The notes: generated by a model not told the origin, from the sequence alone. A stretch of 64,000 nucleotides of DNA from Drosophila pseudoobscura (GCF_009870125.1 NC_046683.1:46949869-47013868); one strand, 5' to 3'; numbered from the stretch's first letter, positions 46,025 to 58,181 are shown. Numbers and translations: made by a program.

Positions 46025-46032
46025 TATTTATA
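46025..46032 (+). promoter_or_regulatory. TATA-like box (TATTTATA)
   Basis: Lies 55 bp before the ATG at 46080. It rules out an upstream in-frame ATG at 45984 as the main start. Confidence 0.7.
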
Positions 46033-46079
46033 GGCGCCAATGGGCCAGACCAACCAGCAGTTCAAGCTGGGACAGCAAA

Positions 46080-46757
46080 ATGTTTGGTTATCTTTATCTT
46101 GTCGCACTGTGCCTTTCTGCAGCCACCTGCCTGGAGGCGGGAGACGCGACGCAGTTGAGGTTTCCTGGGCCCGCAAAGGGAAGATCATTGCCATTAATAT
46201 TGCAGAGACAGGAGGATGCGGCGCCATATCCACCGGCGGGTTTCGTGCCCGATCCACCATTCGAGTTGCCCACGGAGGAGGCGGCCGTATTTCCTCAGCC
46301 TGATGACACTTATGGACCACCAGCCGAGGTTTATGGACCACCAGCTGAGGTCTACGGACCCCCAGATGAGGTTTATGGACCCCCAGATCAGACTTACGGT
46401 CCACCAGACCAAGCACCCAACGATGACAGTGCCAACAGCCAGCCCCAGAGTGCAGCCATCATAAATCTAGCCAGCCTGCCGTTGCCACCTCAGGCACAGT
46501 TCGTTCTGCCTTTGCTGAGCCGTTTGGCCGCCTTCCGTCCGCTTCGCCCCGCCCTGCTGACGCCACAACGTCGACCGGCCAAGCTGACAGCACGCCCACA
46601 AAGGAAGCCAGCCAAAATTGTCAATGGCATTCAAGGACACGCGGTTTTTCCCTCGACTCAGTTGGCACTGCCCTTTGTAGACCGCCGTACTCCGTTCCGG
46701 CCACGACCAGCGCGATTGATTGTGAACGCTCCATTCAGGAGGCCAGCCAGGCATTAG
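46080..46757 (+). CDS. secreted RQE/PYPxAG/YGPP-repeat protein
   Basis: 225 aa when started at 46080. An in-frame ATG at 45984 exists, but it lies before the TATA-like box and would put 32 polar residues ahead of the signal peptide, so it is rejected. Signal peptide about 1-17 (MFGYLYLVALCLSAATC). QRQE at 42-45, then APYPPAGFVPDPPFELPTEE at 48-67. Five YGPP units at about 78-108, a 21-bp DNA period. The C-terminal half is Pro/Arg-rich (RLAAFRPLRPALLTPQRRPAKLTARPQ), with RxPAK/RPAR motifs also seen in the 37.9 kb gene. AATAAA at 46826. Convergent with Rpb8; only 134 bp separates the coding ends, so the 3' UTRs may overlap. Confidence 0.9.
   Translation: MFGYLYLVALCLSAATCLEAGDATQLRFPGPAKGRSLPLILQRQEDAAPYPPAGFVPDPPFELPTEEAAVFPQPDDTYGPPAEVYGPPAEVYGPPDEVYGPPDQTYGPPDQAPNDDSANSQPQSAAIINLASLPLPPQAQFVLPLLSRLAAFRPLRPALLTPQRRPAKLTARPQRKPAKIVNGIQGHAVFPSTQLALPFVDRRTPFRPRPARLIVNAPFRRPARH
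46306..46410 (+). repeat. in-frame 21-bp coding repeat
   Basis: Five units encoding (D/E)(T/V)YGPP(A/D). Confidence 0.8.
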
Positions 46758-46891
46758 CACACATCATTTACTATTCTGACTGAGAGCAGAGTGCCCCAAT
46801 GATACATCTGACAAATTCTGTAATTAATAAAGTCTGTTGTTTATGTCTAACCTTTGAATTGGAACAGTAATTGGGTATGCAACGAGTAAGC

Positions 46892-47405
<514 letters not shown>

Positions 47406-47612
47406 CTTGTGTCTTTGTTTGGCCTTATGGGTGTTTTATACTTCGGTGGCAGCTACTACCTTAACAGGTCCCAGGCGCTGTTTTTATTTATTCTTTACTT
47501 GTATATTTATTATTTGCGCGTGTTTCTAAATCGGCAGGGATGCTAAAATATATCGATTTATTTTTTTGTTGATAATATATTTCCAGGAGATATTTGTTGA
47601 AGAAAGTATCAA

Positions 47613-47620
47613 TATCGATA
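47613..47620. promoter_or_regulatory. DRE box upstream of Rpb8
   Basis: Perfect TATCGATA, about 200 bp above the Rpb8 5' UTR; a TATCGATT variant at about 47551. A GGTGTGACCG (fly motif 1-like) at about 47858 may serve the zinc-finger gene. Confidence 0.6.
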
Positions 47621-48422
47621 CTTTTGTGCGATAAGCGGAACTCGGATTTTCAAATTATCAAAACTAGTGACCGCGGGTTCAAATAATCCATAAATGTTTG
47701 CGCTGTATCGGAATAAATCAGGGAAATCAGAAAACTTTTATATAATTTATATTCGGAAATAGATTGATGCATTAATTTATCCCATTCCATTCATAATGCT
47801 TAATTGTTTTTTATTATTTCAGTAGCAGCTAGAAAAATATCCCATCTCTAAGCTCAAGGTGTGACCGTAAATTTCTTGCCACACATCCCTAACTCTAAGC
47901 ACAACGAAAACACCACCAAAAAAACTATTATTTTTATTTGAATTAAACAAATCAGCCACCATCTTGCATTGTCTGACCTCGTGCGTGGCCTAGGACTATC
48001 CGCAGAGGGCAAGATGGTTATTCTTGAAAGGCTCTAGGATTAGAACGCGGTGCGGACGGAACGCAAAAAGTATGTACACACTTTGATGGGCGTTGAAATT
48101 ATAAACAAATGAACTGCAAGTGCCCGTCGCGAGAATGTAGCACTCATGGTGGCTAGCCCCAAGCGAGGTGTGCAAGGTCTCCGATGTCAATCTGCTCGTT
48201 AGCTTTTTCCCAATGGGGATGAGGGTAAGTCCAAGACTGATTGGTACTAGTAATGGTGATGGTGATGTATGTATGTATGTACCCCGGATTCGTATGTATA
48301 CGAAACATCTGTACTTCTTAATTCGATTGCATGTAATGCTTTTGTGGTGCTGGAAACTACTAACAAATCAACGAAGAGGTCCCAAGAAAACTGTTGACTC
48401 GTCGTGGGTTCTCGTACCTCCA

Positions 48423-48447
48423 GGGACGGGACGGGACGGGACGGGAC
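48423..48447. repeat. (GGGAC)n microsatellite
   Basis: Five pentamers. Confidence 0.85.
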
Positions 48448-48930
48448 TGTCGAATACAAAAGACTTCAACGCTGACCTCCCCCTCCCATGCAATCCCCCC
48501 TCCCCAATAACCTCCACGCGACATCGTCTATTTAGCATTACAAAACTGTTGTTGTTATGTATTCACTTCTTTATTTTCGCTTTTTTGTGTGATTTTCGCT
48601 GTCGTTCGTGCTTTTTCCGCGTTCTCTTTCAGTTCCAATTTTCAGTTTCAGCTCTGGATTCTCTAGCTTTAATTTGCTTTTGTCAACGGCTCGGTCTCAT
48701 CGGTTCTCCATCGGTGTGCAATGGGGAAGGAAGGGGAACCTACATACATATAATGGGAGGGAGTCTATAAAGTTTTCGAGTGAGTTGTTTTCGACACGGG
48801 TGCGGCTTTAATGAAGCATTACCCCGCCGTACCGGGGGGTAGGAAATGAGGGTTCCTGAGGAACCAACCCAATCTGTTTGCCAGATGTTTAATTTCTGCT
48901 AACTGCTGCAGGGTCATCGTCTGCCCAGAC

Positions 48931-48950
48931 TACGAGTACGAGTACGAGTA
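48931..48950. repeat. (TACGAG)n microsatellite
   Basis: Just over three hexamers. Confidence 0.75.
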
Positions 48951-49754
48951 CATTTTCTTTGTGCTCTGCTTCCATTTTCATTGAAAACTCCGCTGCCTTC
49001 GGGAGCAGACAGTCGCCTCACGTTGCAAGAACAAAAAGTGAGACGGACTATCTATAGAGACTATCTATAGCTTCTTGTGTGAGTGAGCATGTGTGGTTTG
49101 TGCGCGAAGTCTTATCGGCAGCCGTACAGTCAGAGCGCCTTATCAGTTATTGCCTTGCTTCCCCGAGGTCTTATTGCTCGAGTAATATTACTCTCTGTAT
49201 CATACATATTTCTGGGGATCCATCTGTCGCCTCCCTCGCAAACAAAAGATTGAGAAAGCAAACTGGAATTGTTGTGGAAAGTTCTCTGGAAAAACCAGAT
49301 GATAAAGTGATCAAAATAAAAGCAAAAGAGCGTACAACTTTTCTAGCTCTTATCAGTATTGACACAGCTGGAAGTTCTGTTTTCTGTTTTTTGTTCTCTT
49401 TCACTCTTCGCTCTTCGGTTTCTGTTTCAGTTACTGTTAGTATTTCTGTCTGCTTTTCATGATTGTTCGCTTTGTGTCCGCGTGTCTCTGTATTCCGCAT
49501 TACGCATTACGATCGCAAGCAATAACAACTCTCAACTCTTTTACAGCCCATCTGCTAGACTCCATCTAAACTAATCCAAAGGTGTTTGGGATATATCCTA
49601 AGAGTATCGAAACCAAAAACAAATAAAGACAAATAAAAAAAAAAATACCACAAGTACATCGTAGAAATATTAATAACCCCGAACCGTAAACTTAGAAAAG
49701 CTGGTGCCGGTGTCCAAGCAAAGCCCTAGATATCAGTAAATAACTAACCTCAAA

Positions 49755-51447
49755 ATGGTGCGCAGCCGTCGCAGTCTCTCCAAGGAGGATGCCGTGTCCC
49801 TGCTTACCGACAGCGGGATCTCATTGTCATCGCCGCCGGCGGCGCGGGGCTCCTCGCCCACCTCCTCGACGAAGCTCATTAAGCGCAGGAAGAGCAGCCT
49901 CACCAGTCTGCAGGATGCTTACGCAGAGGAAGACACCGAGCAGGACTCGAAGGATGCGGACTATGTGCAGCCCGCGCCCAAGAAGTCCACGCGCAAGTCA
50001 GACCCAGGGCGCCGCAAGCAGCACGTGTGCAGCCATTGCTCCAAAGAGTTCGGGGGCAAGACAGATCTGCAGCGCCACTTGCTCATCCACTCGGACGAAC
50101 GGCCGCACAAGTGCGCGGACTGCGGCAAGTGCTACCGCCAGGCGGTAAACCTAAAGAACCACATAACCACCGCCCATGAGCACAAGAAGCAGTTCGTCTG
50201 CGCCGAGTGCCCAAAATCGTTTGCCCTCAAGGAGCGTCTGAGGTTGCATATGCGCCTCCACTCGGGGGAGAAGCCGTACCAGTGTCCCATCTGCGACAAG
50301 CGATTCGCTAGGGGAGGACAGGTAAGTGCAGTATAGCAAAACCAACGCTAAAAGATCTTTCATATCTGCTGTCCTGTCTACACATCCAGCTACAACAACA
50401 CATGGTATCCCATCATAAGACGTGTATACAGCAATTCAACTGCACCAAATGCTCCGCCAGTTTCTCAACGAATGCGAATCTGCGAGTACATATGATGCGC
50501 CACGAACAGGGCATGGAGCACCGGTGCAGCATCTGCGAGAATCAGTTTGCCAATGAGCTGGCCCTGCGCGCCCACATCAACCAGAAGCATCACAAGCTCA
50601 CGCAGTTCGAGTGCGAAATCTGCCACAAAAGCATAGAGCCCGACGAGGACCTAGCCACCCATATGCTGAAGCATGCGGCTATCAAGACCCATGTGTGTGA
50701 GGTGTGCAATTCGTACTTTACCCAAAAGTCTCAGTACAACGTCCACATGAGGATGCACACGGGGGAGAGGCCATACCAGTGTCGTGTAAGTCATGGTTAT
50801 GCGAGTCCCACTTAAGATCGATATCTAAATAGCTTCTCGTTCTTTTGCAGATCTGTCATCAGACGTTTGCCCACTCCAGCGTGCTCAAGCTCCACATACG
50901 CAAGCATACGGGTGAGAAACCATTCCGCTGCCAGCTATGCACGGATGAGGTGGCCTTCTCGCAGTTGGCGCATCTCAAGAACCATATGAAGAAGATACAC
51001 AAACAGCAAAAGCCGTATATGTGCGATGGGTGCCATGAGTTCTTCAAGATCAAGGTGGAGCTGCAGGCGCATGCCGAGCAGTGTGCCAAGTGTCCGGCCG
51101 TTGAAGGGGATAACACGGACAGTCAGTCAGATGATGCGCTGGTTCTCTCCACCATACGCTTCAACATGGCCGTGATCCTCAAAAAAATAAGCTCTGCCCA
51201 GAAGCTGCGTCAATTGGGCTACGAGAAGCGGCTGATTGATAATGTCATCATTGCTTCACTGAAGCTGGCCCAGCGTCCCACGCACGACGATGCCAAGCTA
51301 ACGCCCCTGGCCAGGCTCCTTCTGAATGTGGAGGAGTTCCTCAAGTGGATTGTGCCGGCCCCTACCATGAAGAAATTCAGTGAAGAGTTGCTCTCCATCA
51401 CCACCATTCTCGACAAGATTGCCACCATGTATATGAAACAGAAATAG
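49755..51447 (+). CDS. 11-finger C2H2 zinc-finger protein
   Basis: Three exons with phase-0 junctions: 49755-50321, 50390-50785 and 50851-51447; 519 aa. Residues 1-90 are Ser-rich and basic (MVRSRRSLSKEDAV; KLIKRRKSS), with an acidic patch at about 56-68. From about 90 come eleven C2H2-type fingers, starting HVCSHCSKEFGGKTDL. Several linkers are canonical (HSGEKPYQC, HTGERPYQC, HTGEKPFRC). The fourth finger is split by intron 1 and the ninth begins at intron 2. Finger 10 has an extra residue between Cys pair and His, and finger 11 ends in Cys (C2HC). The C-terminal about 120 residues are helical without fingers (RFNMAVILKKISSAQKLRQLGY). Likely a nuclear DNA-binding protein; target unknown. 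ATG context CAAAATGG. AATAAA at 52009. I cannot name the orthologue with certainty. No N-terminal ZAD domain. Confidence 0.93.
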
Positions 51448-52020
51448 AAATCAGGAAGATAGGAAAGTGTGCCATAAAAGGAGACGAACGAGAAGGATTT
51501 TTAGAAATAGTTCTTGCCATTTGATTTAGAGCTTAGTAACCCAAAGTTGTAGAACGAAAACCAACCAAATGTTTCAACCCAAAGATGTTTACCATTTAGT
51601 AACTAATTTAGTCGAACCTTTGCAGCCACCAAATAGGAGTATATTTTGAAAAAGTTGATCCTGAAACCCTGATCCTGATCATGGTCCCTTTGCGGACTGT
51701 AGAGTTAAGCTTAGTATATATATTATCGAATATTTTGATGCAATATTTGTTATCCAAAAGAAATCTAAGTATGTAAGCCAGCCAAAGTTGAATTCGATTT
51801 GTAATTAGTCTTGCCAGAACGGACGGAAGAGTGCTTTGTGTTGTTGTTCGAGCCGCTCAAGCTCGATTCAATTCAATGTGGCCATGCATATGTATATTAC
51901 GATTAAGCTAATGCATTTAGTTTGTCGTTAGTCTTTCATGACCCTGCCCCCTTTAGGCTAACACGAAATGCACGAAATGTACAAGCAATTGTGTTGAGTG
52001 CAAATCAAAATAAATTAAAT
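51448..52020 (+). other. 3' UTR of the zinc-finger gene
   Basis: AT-rich stretch after the stop with AATAAA at 52009-52014. Confidence 0.5.
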
Positions 52021-52340
52021 GTAAATGAAAATCGAAAGTCAACTGGTAGAACAGAATACATGTGGAATATACTTCAATTGTCGATAAAGCCTTTTTCTTT
52101 CTCTCTCTTAATAGGAGGTATTCATCGAACATGTTTTTTGCAATATAATCGAAGGATTAAAAGATGATATGGTCAAAGCGAATGACTGATCTCAATAATC
52201 TTAAGCATGTAAGTCCGCTCGGTCGGACATGTACCTAGCCTATATACTACCTGGTTTTAATGCTAAAAAATTCTTGGAAATTATGATTCTGTAGGAACAA
52301 TCGGTCTAGCAGTCTAGCAGTGGTTCGGGTGCAGGGCACC

Positions 52341-52412
52341 ATGGAGGTCTTGGATGAAGAATTTTATCCAATGTTCGAGCGCCTGCTGCATTCCATATTT
52401 GAATGCTTCTGA
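52341..52412 (+). CDS. possible 23-aa small ORF or terminal exon
   Basis: ATG in a CACCATGG context opens MEVLDEEFYPMF..., 23 residues ending ...SIFECF and TGA. The same frame is open upstream to an acceptor-like TTCTGTAG (52293), so it could instead be the last coding exon of a transcript, for example an alternative end of the zinc-finger gene. The peptide is acidic at the start and amphipathic. No known family. Short size makes chance possible. Confidence 0.25.
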   Translation: MEVLDEEFYPMFERLLHSIFECF

Positions 52413-54709
52413 ACAAAGCAACCACATCATGCCACACACACAGATAGACACACACCTATCGGGACACACCCAAGCAGCAACCAACTAGGTCTGGCGTCTA
52501 ACCACACAAACAGTTAGGTACAACTGCCCCATGGCTCCCGGTCCGGCTGGGTTCCGTCGTCCCTGCTTCCATATATGGAATGGGTTGTGCACAAATTTAT
52601 AAGCCACTCACATTAAGGCGGCAAATATTTTTTATGGCAAACAGCGCATTGCATGCTGGCTCCACTGCGAAGCAGTGCCATCTGCAGGCGTTGTTACACC
52701 TGCCCGGGATCCAACACACCCCACCCCTCCACCCACCCCAAGCAATTAATGAAATTTCCACAGCGAATTTATCGACGCGACCGTTAGTGTCAACCGATGG
52801 TGGGGCAGGAGGGCGGGGCTGGCAATTTGTTTGCCCAGAAGATGTATGCAAAATTTTATGTACCAAATATAGTTATGATTTTATGATAGCCATGGCCAGG
52901 TCTTTGGCCAGTCCTTTGGCGTTGGCCATTGCGTGTCACCTGAACAAGCTACGGCGACTGCGACTGCGACTACAACTGCGATTGCGACCGCGAGTGCGGC
53001 AGCAACAGCAATCTTCTCCAGCTCATCCTTCTGCCTCTACTGAGGCCCCCGCTCCTTTGGCTTTGGCCAGAAGCTTAATGTCTACATTTGTTCTGGCCAT
53101 TGCGTGTTCAGTGGCTGCCCTTTTTGCAATCTCAACCAAGTCATGGCACTCCCGCTCCGCTTCGAGACAGGCACTCCAGCTGCAGCTCCTTCAGACCCAG
53201 CCTCAGTCTCAGCCTCATCCTCAGCCGCACCACTGCCATCTCCAGCAGCTGCTGCTGCCATGGCGCATTAGAACAAATTGCTCTTGTTGCGATAGGAGGG
53301 ATGGACATGCCTTTTGCCTTGTTTGGACCGATGGACAGAGTGCCACTGCTGGTTAGTGCGCAAGCACACTTCTGTCAAGCGATCACTATGAAGAGTCGTT
53401 TAGTTTGTTACAGATGGGTAGCACAACTAACATATAGTGCAGCACATATAATCTTATTCCAAATCTTCAGATTCCGGTTTGTTAAAGCTTTAGTTTACTT
53501 TTTCCTCAAATCATATGTTTGTAAGCTATCTATTATTGTTCATTTAAAATTGTGAATCTATTCTAATCGTTTTTGCTTATTTGCAGGGTATTAAACATTC
53601 ATTTTCCCATGTCAGACCCGTCTCCTTGTTTATTTTCCAAGTAAAATGCGCTGCGAATTCGTGAAACAAATAGTCAGAGACGTAAGTACGCATGTTTCGG
53701 CTGTTGGCCAGGTCTGGTTAAGGCTTAGCCTCATCTGCATGCGCAGATTTGGCCGGGACAATGTTAATGATGGGAAAACAGAGGAGACAGCCGGCTCCGG
53801 CTCCAGCTCCAGCTCCAGGTCTGAGTGGGTCCAGGCTCCACTGCCATTTCCATTTCCGTCTTCCCTTCTGGCTCTGGACTGCAACAAATTGATTTGGCTC
53901 TTGCTTTGGCTTTGGCTTTGGCTCTGGTTCTGGTGCCCTTTTGCGTTCTCTTGTTTGGCATTATATAATGCATATATAATTCTTTTGTTGTCTGCTGCTA
54001 ATTCGCAAATTTACGCTGGCACTGAGGTAATGTCATACCAGCCGAGGGCAGGGCAGGGCAATGCAGGGTCCCGTCCCTCACTTGAACCCAGTCCACACTA
54101 CACACTGCATACAGAACACAGAAGAAGACGGAGCCAACCATCTTGGCAGTTGACCAAGTTGACCAAGTTCAAGTTGCTCGTAAATTGCTCACTGACATCT
54201 AATTTCTGTGCTCAGAGATAGCTTCGAGATACACATGTGGATGGAGCTGCGTCAGGCCCTGCTCTAGCAAATTGCAGTAGCCCACGCCAAGAATCTATAA
54301 TTGTCTGGGAATGAATGCTTAAAAGGAACAATTTGAGCAATTTGAAGAGAAGAGAGCCATGTTCTTTGAACAAGTATCAACGAGTGTATGATGATGCCTA
54401 ATCTTAATACTTTTTTTGGGAATCAGGGCGATATGTTTTTAATCAGAGACTCTATGACCTTTAGCTCTCCGTTCTTGACCATGGAATATTTTGACCCGAG
54501 CCGTGTGCGTTGCACGGCTGGAGTCATTGGGGTCATTCAACTCAACCTGGCCTAGCTGGGGCGTTTAAGGAGGCAAAGTCAAAGTCAAGTCAAAAGTCAT
54601 AAAAGATATGCAAGCCTGAGCAGTCAGACTGCCTCAACAAATGTACGAGTGTACAGATGGGCTTTTGTACAGCTTTGGGTACAGCTTTGAATACGGGTAC
54701 GACTGTGTG

Positions 54710-54757
54710 TATGGGTATGAGTATGGGTATGGGTATGGGTATGGGCATGGGCATGGG
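54710..54757. repeat. (GGGTAT/GGGCAT)n repeat
   Basis: Hexamer tract of about seven units. Confidence 0.85.
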
Positions 54758-55630
54758 TCTTGGTCTGGCTATAGCTTGTGCGTCGCTTTGGCAATCCTGG
54801 CCCATGTCTGCGCTGCCCTTTTTGCAACAGCAACAGCAAAACAGCACCAGGAACAACAATTACAAATGAACGACTTCTTTGTTCTGTCAGCAATGCCTGC
54901 TGCCCGGGCGACCGCCCCAGCATCAGCAGCAGCAGCAGTTCGAGCCCCGGCCAAGACCTGAGCCACAAGCTAAGGCCAAAGCCGCAGCTCAATTTCTGCG
55001 GTAGCAGCCCAAAAGAGGGGGCGTCGTCGGAGTCGTCTCCATCTCCATCTATGCTGCAAGCAGCTGCTACGCATAAAGCATACGCTTCTGCACTGAGGCA
55101 AAGAGTAGAGCGTGAATTTTTGTTAATCGAATCCTCAAAATACTCGTTCCCAATTCAGAAAAATACCGAAATGGCAAACACAGAAAAACGCTACCTAAAT
55201 ATGCATTCAATTCTTTCAGTGAATGCCTGTGGATGCTGATCTTTTGGGGCGTTGTTGCGCTGGCCCAAAACAAATATGAGGAGTCCGAGTGCGCGTTTGA
55301 GTCGCGTCGCTGTTGCTGTTGCTGTTGCTCTCTCTGTCTCCGTCTCTGTCTCTGTCTAGGAGTCAGAAATGTGCAACGTTATCATAACTAAGTGCATGTG
55401 GATGCGTGTGCCTCTGATTCCCCCCAAAACGAAACGAAACGAGACAGAACGATACGAGGAGAAATGAGGAGGAGAGATGAACAGAAACGAAACCGTCTGC
55501 ATATGCATAATTCATGCTATTGAACCTTCTGCGGTTATGACTGGACATGGACATGGGGCCCTGGACTTGAACCTCTCTGTAGTCAGCGAGAGGCAGACGG
55601 AGCAGGAGTCGGAGGTGAAGGTGGACCTAG

Positions 55631-55680
55631 GGTTGGGGTTGGGGATGGGGATGGGGATGGGGGTGGTGGTGGTGGTGGTG
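55631..55680. repeat. (GGGGAT)n (GGT)n compound repeat
   Basis: G-rich hexamers running into GGT triplets. Confidence 0.85.
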
Positions 55681-57000
55681 GGAGCGGGAATGAAGCTGAA
55701 GACCGCGGCCAGGCAACTAGAAAAATTATAATTTCACAAGTCATAATAGGATTTGCAATTCAAATACGAAAAGGCAACGTAGACACACTGAACGCGGACT
55801 CCAGTTTGGTTTCTTCGGCTTGTGGTTGTAGCTGTTGCTGCTTCCTTTTTGTGGAAATTTCTTTGGAAGGAGCGGACAACAATAAGCGGATTCGTTCAGC
55901 CGGGGACCAGACTCGGACCCCGGCACAAAGCAGCCAATATGTCAAAAATATTAAGAGACATGGCCAATGGGCTCGGGACTGAGACTGGGACTGGGAATAG
56001 GAATAGAAATCGGTATTGGGATCGGCAGTGGCAGTGGCAGCAGCAGCAGCAGCAGCATTGGAAACGGCTTGAGCTTGGGGATCATACATAAATATGCAAA
56101 CGATAAGAGCTCTCCTCTATAAAGTTGTAAAATTGACAAGCGTTGCAATGCCAAACTCTCAAATAAAGCAATAAAATGCGCTAAAACATCGCCAGAGACA
56201 GAGAAAAAGGGAGAGCGAGTCTGGTAGTCGCAGTAGCAGTTGCCATGGACAAAATGCTGAAATTAGAAATGAAGGCCAGCGGGTTGCTGGTGAAGCAGCA
56301 GAAGCCCAGACCAGACCAGCCCAGCCTAGCCTCCTCGTGAGCTTGCCTAGAATTTATGCCAGTGCGCAGACTGTGGCCGAATCGGTGGGGATCGGGATCA
56401 GGTTCGGGGAAAGATACAGGGGAAGATACAGATGAGCACGGAAGCATCATCGTTTGTCACTGGCGCATGCAAAGGCTCAATTCATGGGTCCGCGAGTCCC
56501 CATCGACATGGAGGAGGAAGTGCGCCTCGAGTGACAGCAGGCAGCGCATAAAGATAACAAATGGTATGGCAGTGGGTTGCATCGTAATCATGTCAAGCTA
56601 CCAAGCCACAGACTACCAGACCTTTCTTCTCCTCCACTGGGGATCAGAGATCGGGCGGGCTCACAAGTTACGACTCACTTAGGTTCTTGGTGGGATCTTG
56701 GGAAGAAGATGAATGAAATGAAATGGCAAATTTATTTGAAATGAAACAATTTGAGGCATCTTGTTACCCTATTCCAAGGAAACCCAAAAATAAATCTAGA
56801 AAACTTTTGACAGTGGGAATCTCGAGACGGGTAAAAAACAAAAGACTTAGGCAACGAACTTGACAGTTTTTCGAGCTAAACACGCAAACAGAGCGGCCAG
56901 ATTTGATTAGGGCTTAAGCTCACTCCCTGCTCAGCTGCAGCGTCATAAATATTTAATGATATTGTCAGCTCCGGACCAAGGAACCATACATAGCCCTGAT

Positions 57001-57046
57001 CTTGGCTTTGGCTTTGGCTGTGGCTTTGGTTTTGGCTTTGGCTTCA
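57001..57046. repeat. (GGCTTT)n repeat
   Basis: Imperfect hexamers; a similar tract lies at 53905-53930. Confidence 0.75.
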
Positions 57047-57404
57047 ATTTAAATCAAATGTAGCCAACGATGCCGTCGTCGCCATAAGACAGCGGATGCG
57101 GACGCGGACGCGGCCCTGGCCTTTTATTTTTAGCATAAGCATATGATCGACACTCACACGAGGGCATACCACACTCATATTGTATATTGTATATTCTATA
57201 TACGAGGAGTATGTGGGTTTGTGTGTGCTATTTTTAGTGGTGCATTTAAGTGGCGACCGACCGCATTCGGCCGGGACATGGCCTGAACTCTCTGGCCAAA
57301 TGTGTCCCGCTGTGAATTATGTGTCTACATAAATTACCCGGCCAGGAATTAATCATTTTTTATGCAGGACTGCAAAGCCCGGCTAGATCTTGGCCTGTTT
57401 TCTG

Positions 57405-57426
57405 TTTTTTTTTTTTTTTTTTTTTT
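57405..57426. repeat. T22 homopolymer
   Basis: Uninterrupted run of 22 T. Confidence 0.9.
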
Positions 57427-58133
57427 GCCATTGCCTGCCCATTAGGTTCAGTACTCTTCGGCAGACGTGGCCTGGTCGGCGTCTGCGCCTGGGTCTGGTC
57501 CAGGTCCAGCTCAGAGAGCCAGTGCCTTGAGGGGCACTTGGAGTCGCTTTAAATCTTTGTCTTTGTGCCTGGGATTGGATCTGAAATAGAACAGGCAATC
57601 GTCGACTGCTGTTGGCGCCTGGCACATAAAAAATACGGCTTCGGTAATTGGAAATAGCACTCAAATGTTGTTCATGATTTTTCTTTCGCGCATATACCGA
57701 TTTGCGGTAAAATTTGAATGACCGTTAGCGAACACAATTTATGAAGCCTCAAACGCGAACTCTATGAATTTTAATAGATAAAAATGGCAAAGAACCCATG
57801 CACAGATTTAGATATCCTTTCCTTTCAGTAAAATTTGTCTCGCAAACATTCAGCTTTCAGTTTTCAGCTTTCAGCTTTCCTCCGATTTCGTTTCGTCAAT
57901 TTTCCATTTGAATAAACTGCATTGTCCACACTAAAGTTTCCACCAAACTTCAATGGCCTGACTACTCGCTGTATACGTACGTCGTATACATATGTCGTTG
58001 TCCATGGTGAGATTGTGGTTGTTCCTGATCTTGCTGATGCTGTTGTTCCACGTTGCCTCCCATAATTGATACGTGCTGCACTTGCGCACAAAGACAAAAT
58101 CTGCCTGCTGGCTATTTGCTTTGCCTCAGCGAG

Positions 58134-58181
58134 TGGGAATGGGAATGGGACCGGGACTGAGACTGAGACTGAGACTGGGAT
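58134..58181. repeat. GGGAAT / GAGACT compound hexamer repeat
   Basis: Two short hexamer arrays side by side. Confidence 0.8.

Larger units (their letters stand above)
48130..49754 (+). other. probable 5' UTR exon and intron of the zinc-finger gene
   Basis: A donor GAGG|GTAAGT at 48225 and acceptor CTCTTTTACAG|CC at 49546 would join a leader exon near 48130-48224 to the exon carrying the ATG at 49755, an intron of 1322 nt. The upstream edge of the leader is not known. The intron holds a (GGGAC)n tract, a (TACGAG)n tract and two small palindromes. Confidence 0.4.

Noticed and set aside
45984-46079. Upstream in-frame ATG extending the 46.1 kb gene
   Set aside because: It lies before the TATA-like box and would bury the signal peptide 32 residues inside.
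47670-47700. GGTTCAAATAATCC, like a tRNA B box
   Set aside because: Spacing is wrong, and no A box or cloverleaf arms flank it.
52580-53356. 258-aa plus-strand ORF
   Set aside because: Leu/Arg/Gln/His-rich low-complexity translation of CGACTG and CAGCCT repeats; no promoter, signal or domain.
54624-54992. ORFs with HAHAHTHT and GMGMGM runs
   Set aside because: Direct translations of the GGGTAT/GGGCAT microsatellite.
57405-57426. T22 run as the poly-A tail of a minus-strand retrocopy
   Set aside because: No coding or element-like sequence lies next to it.
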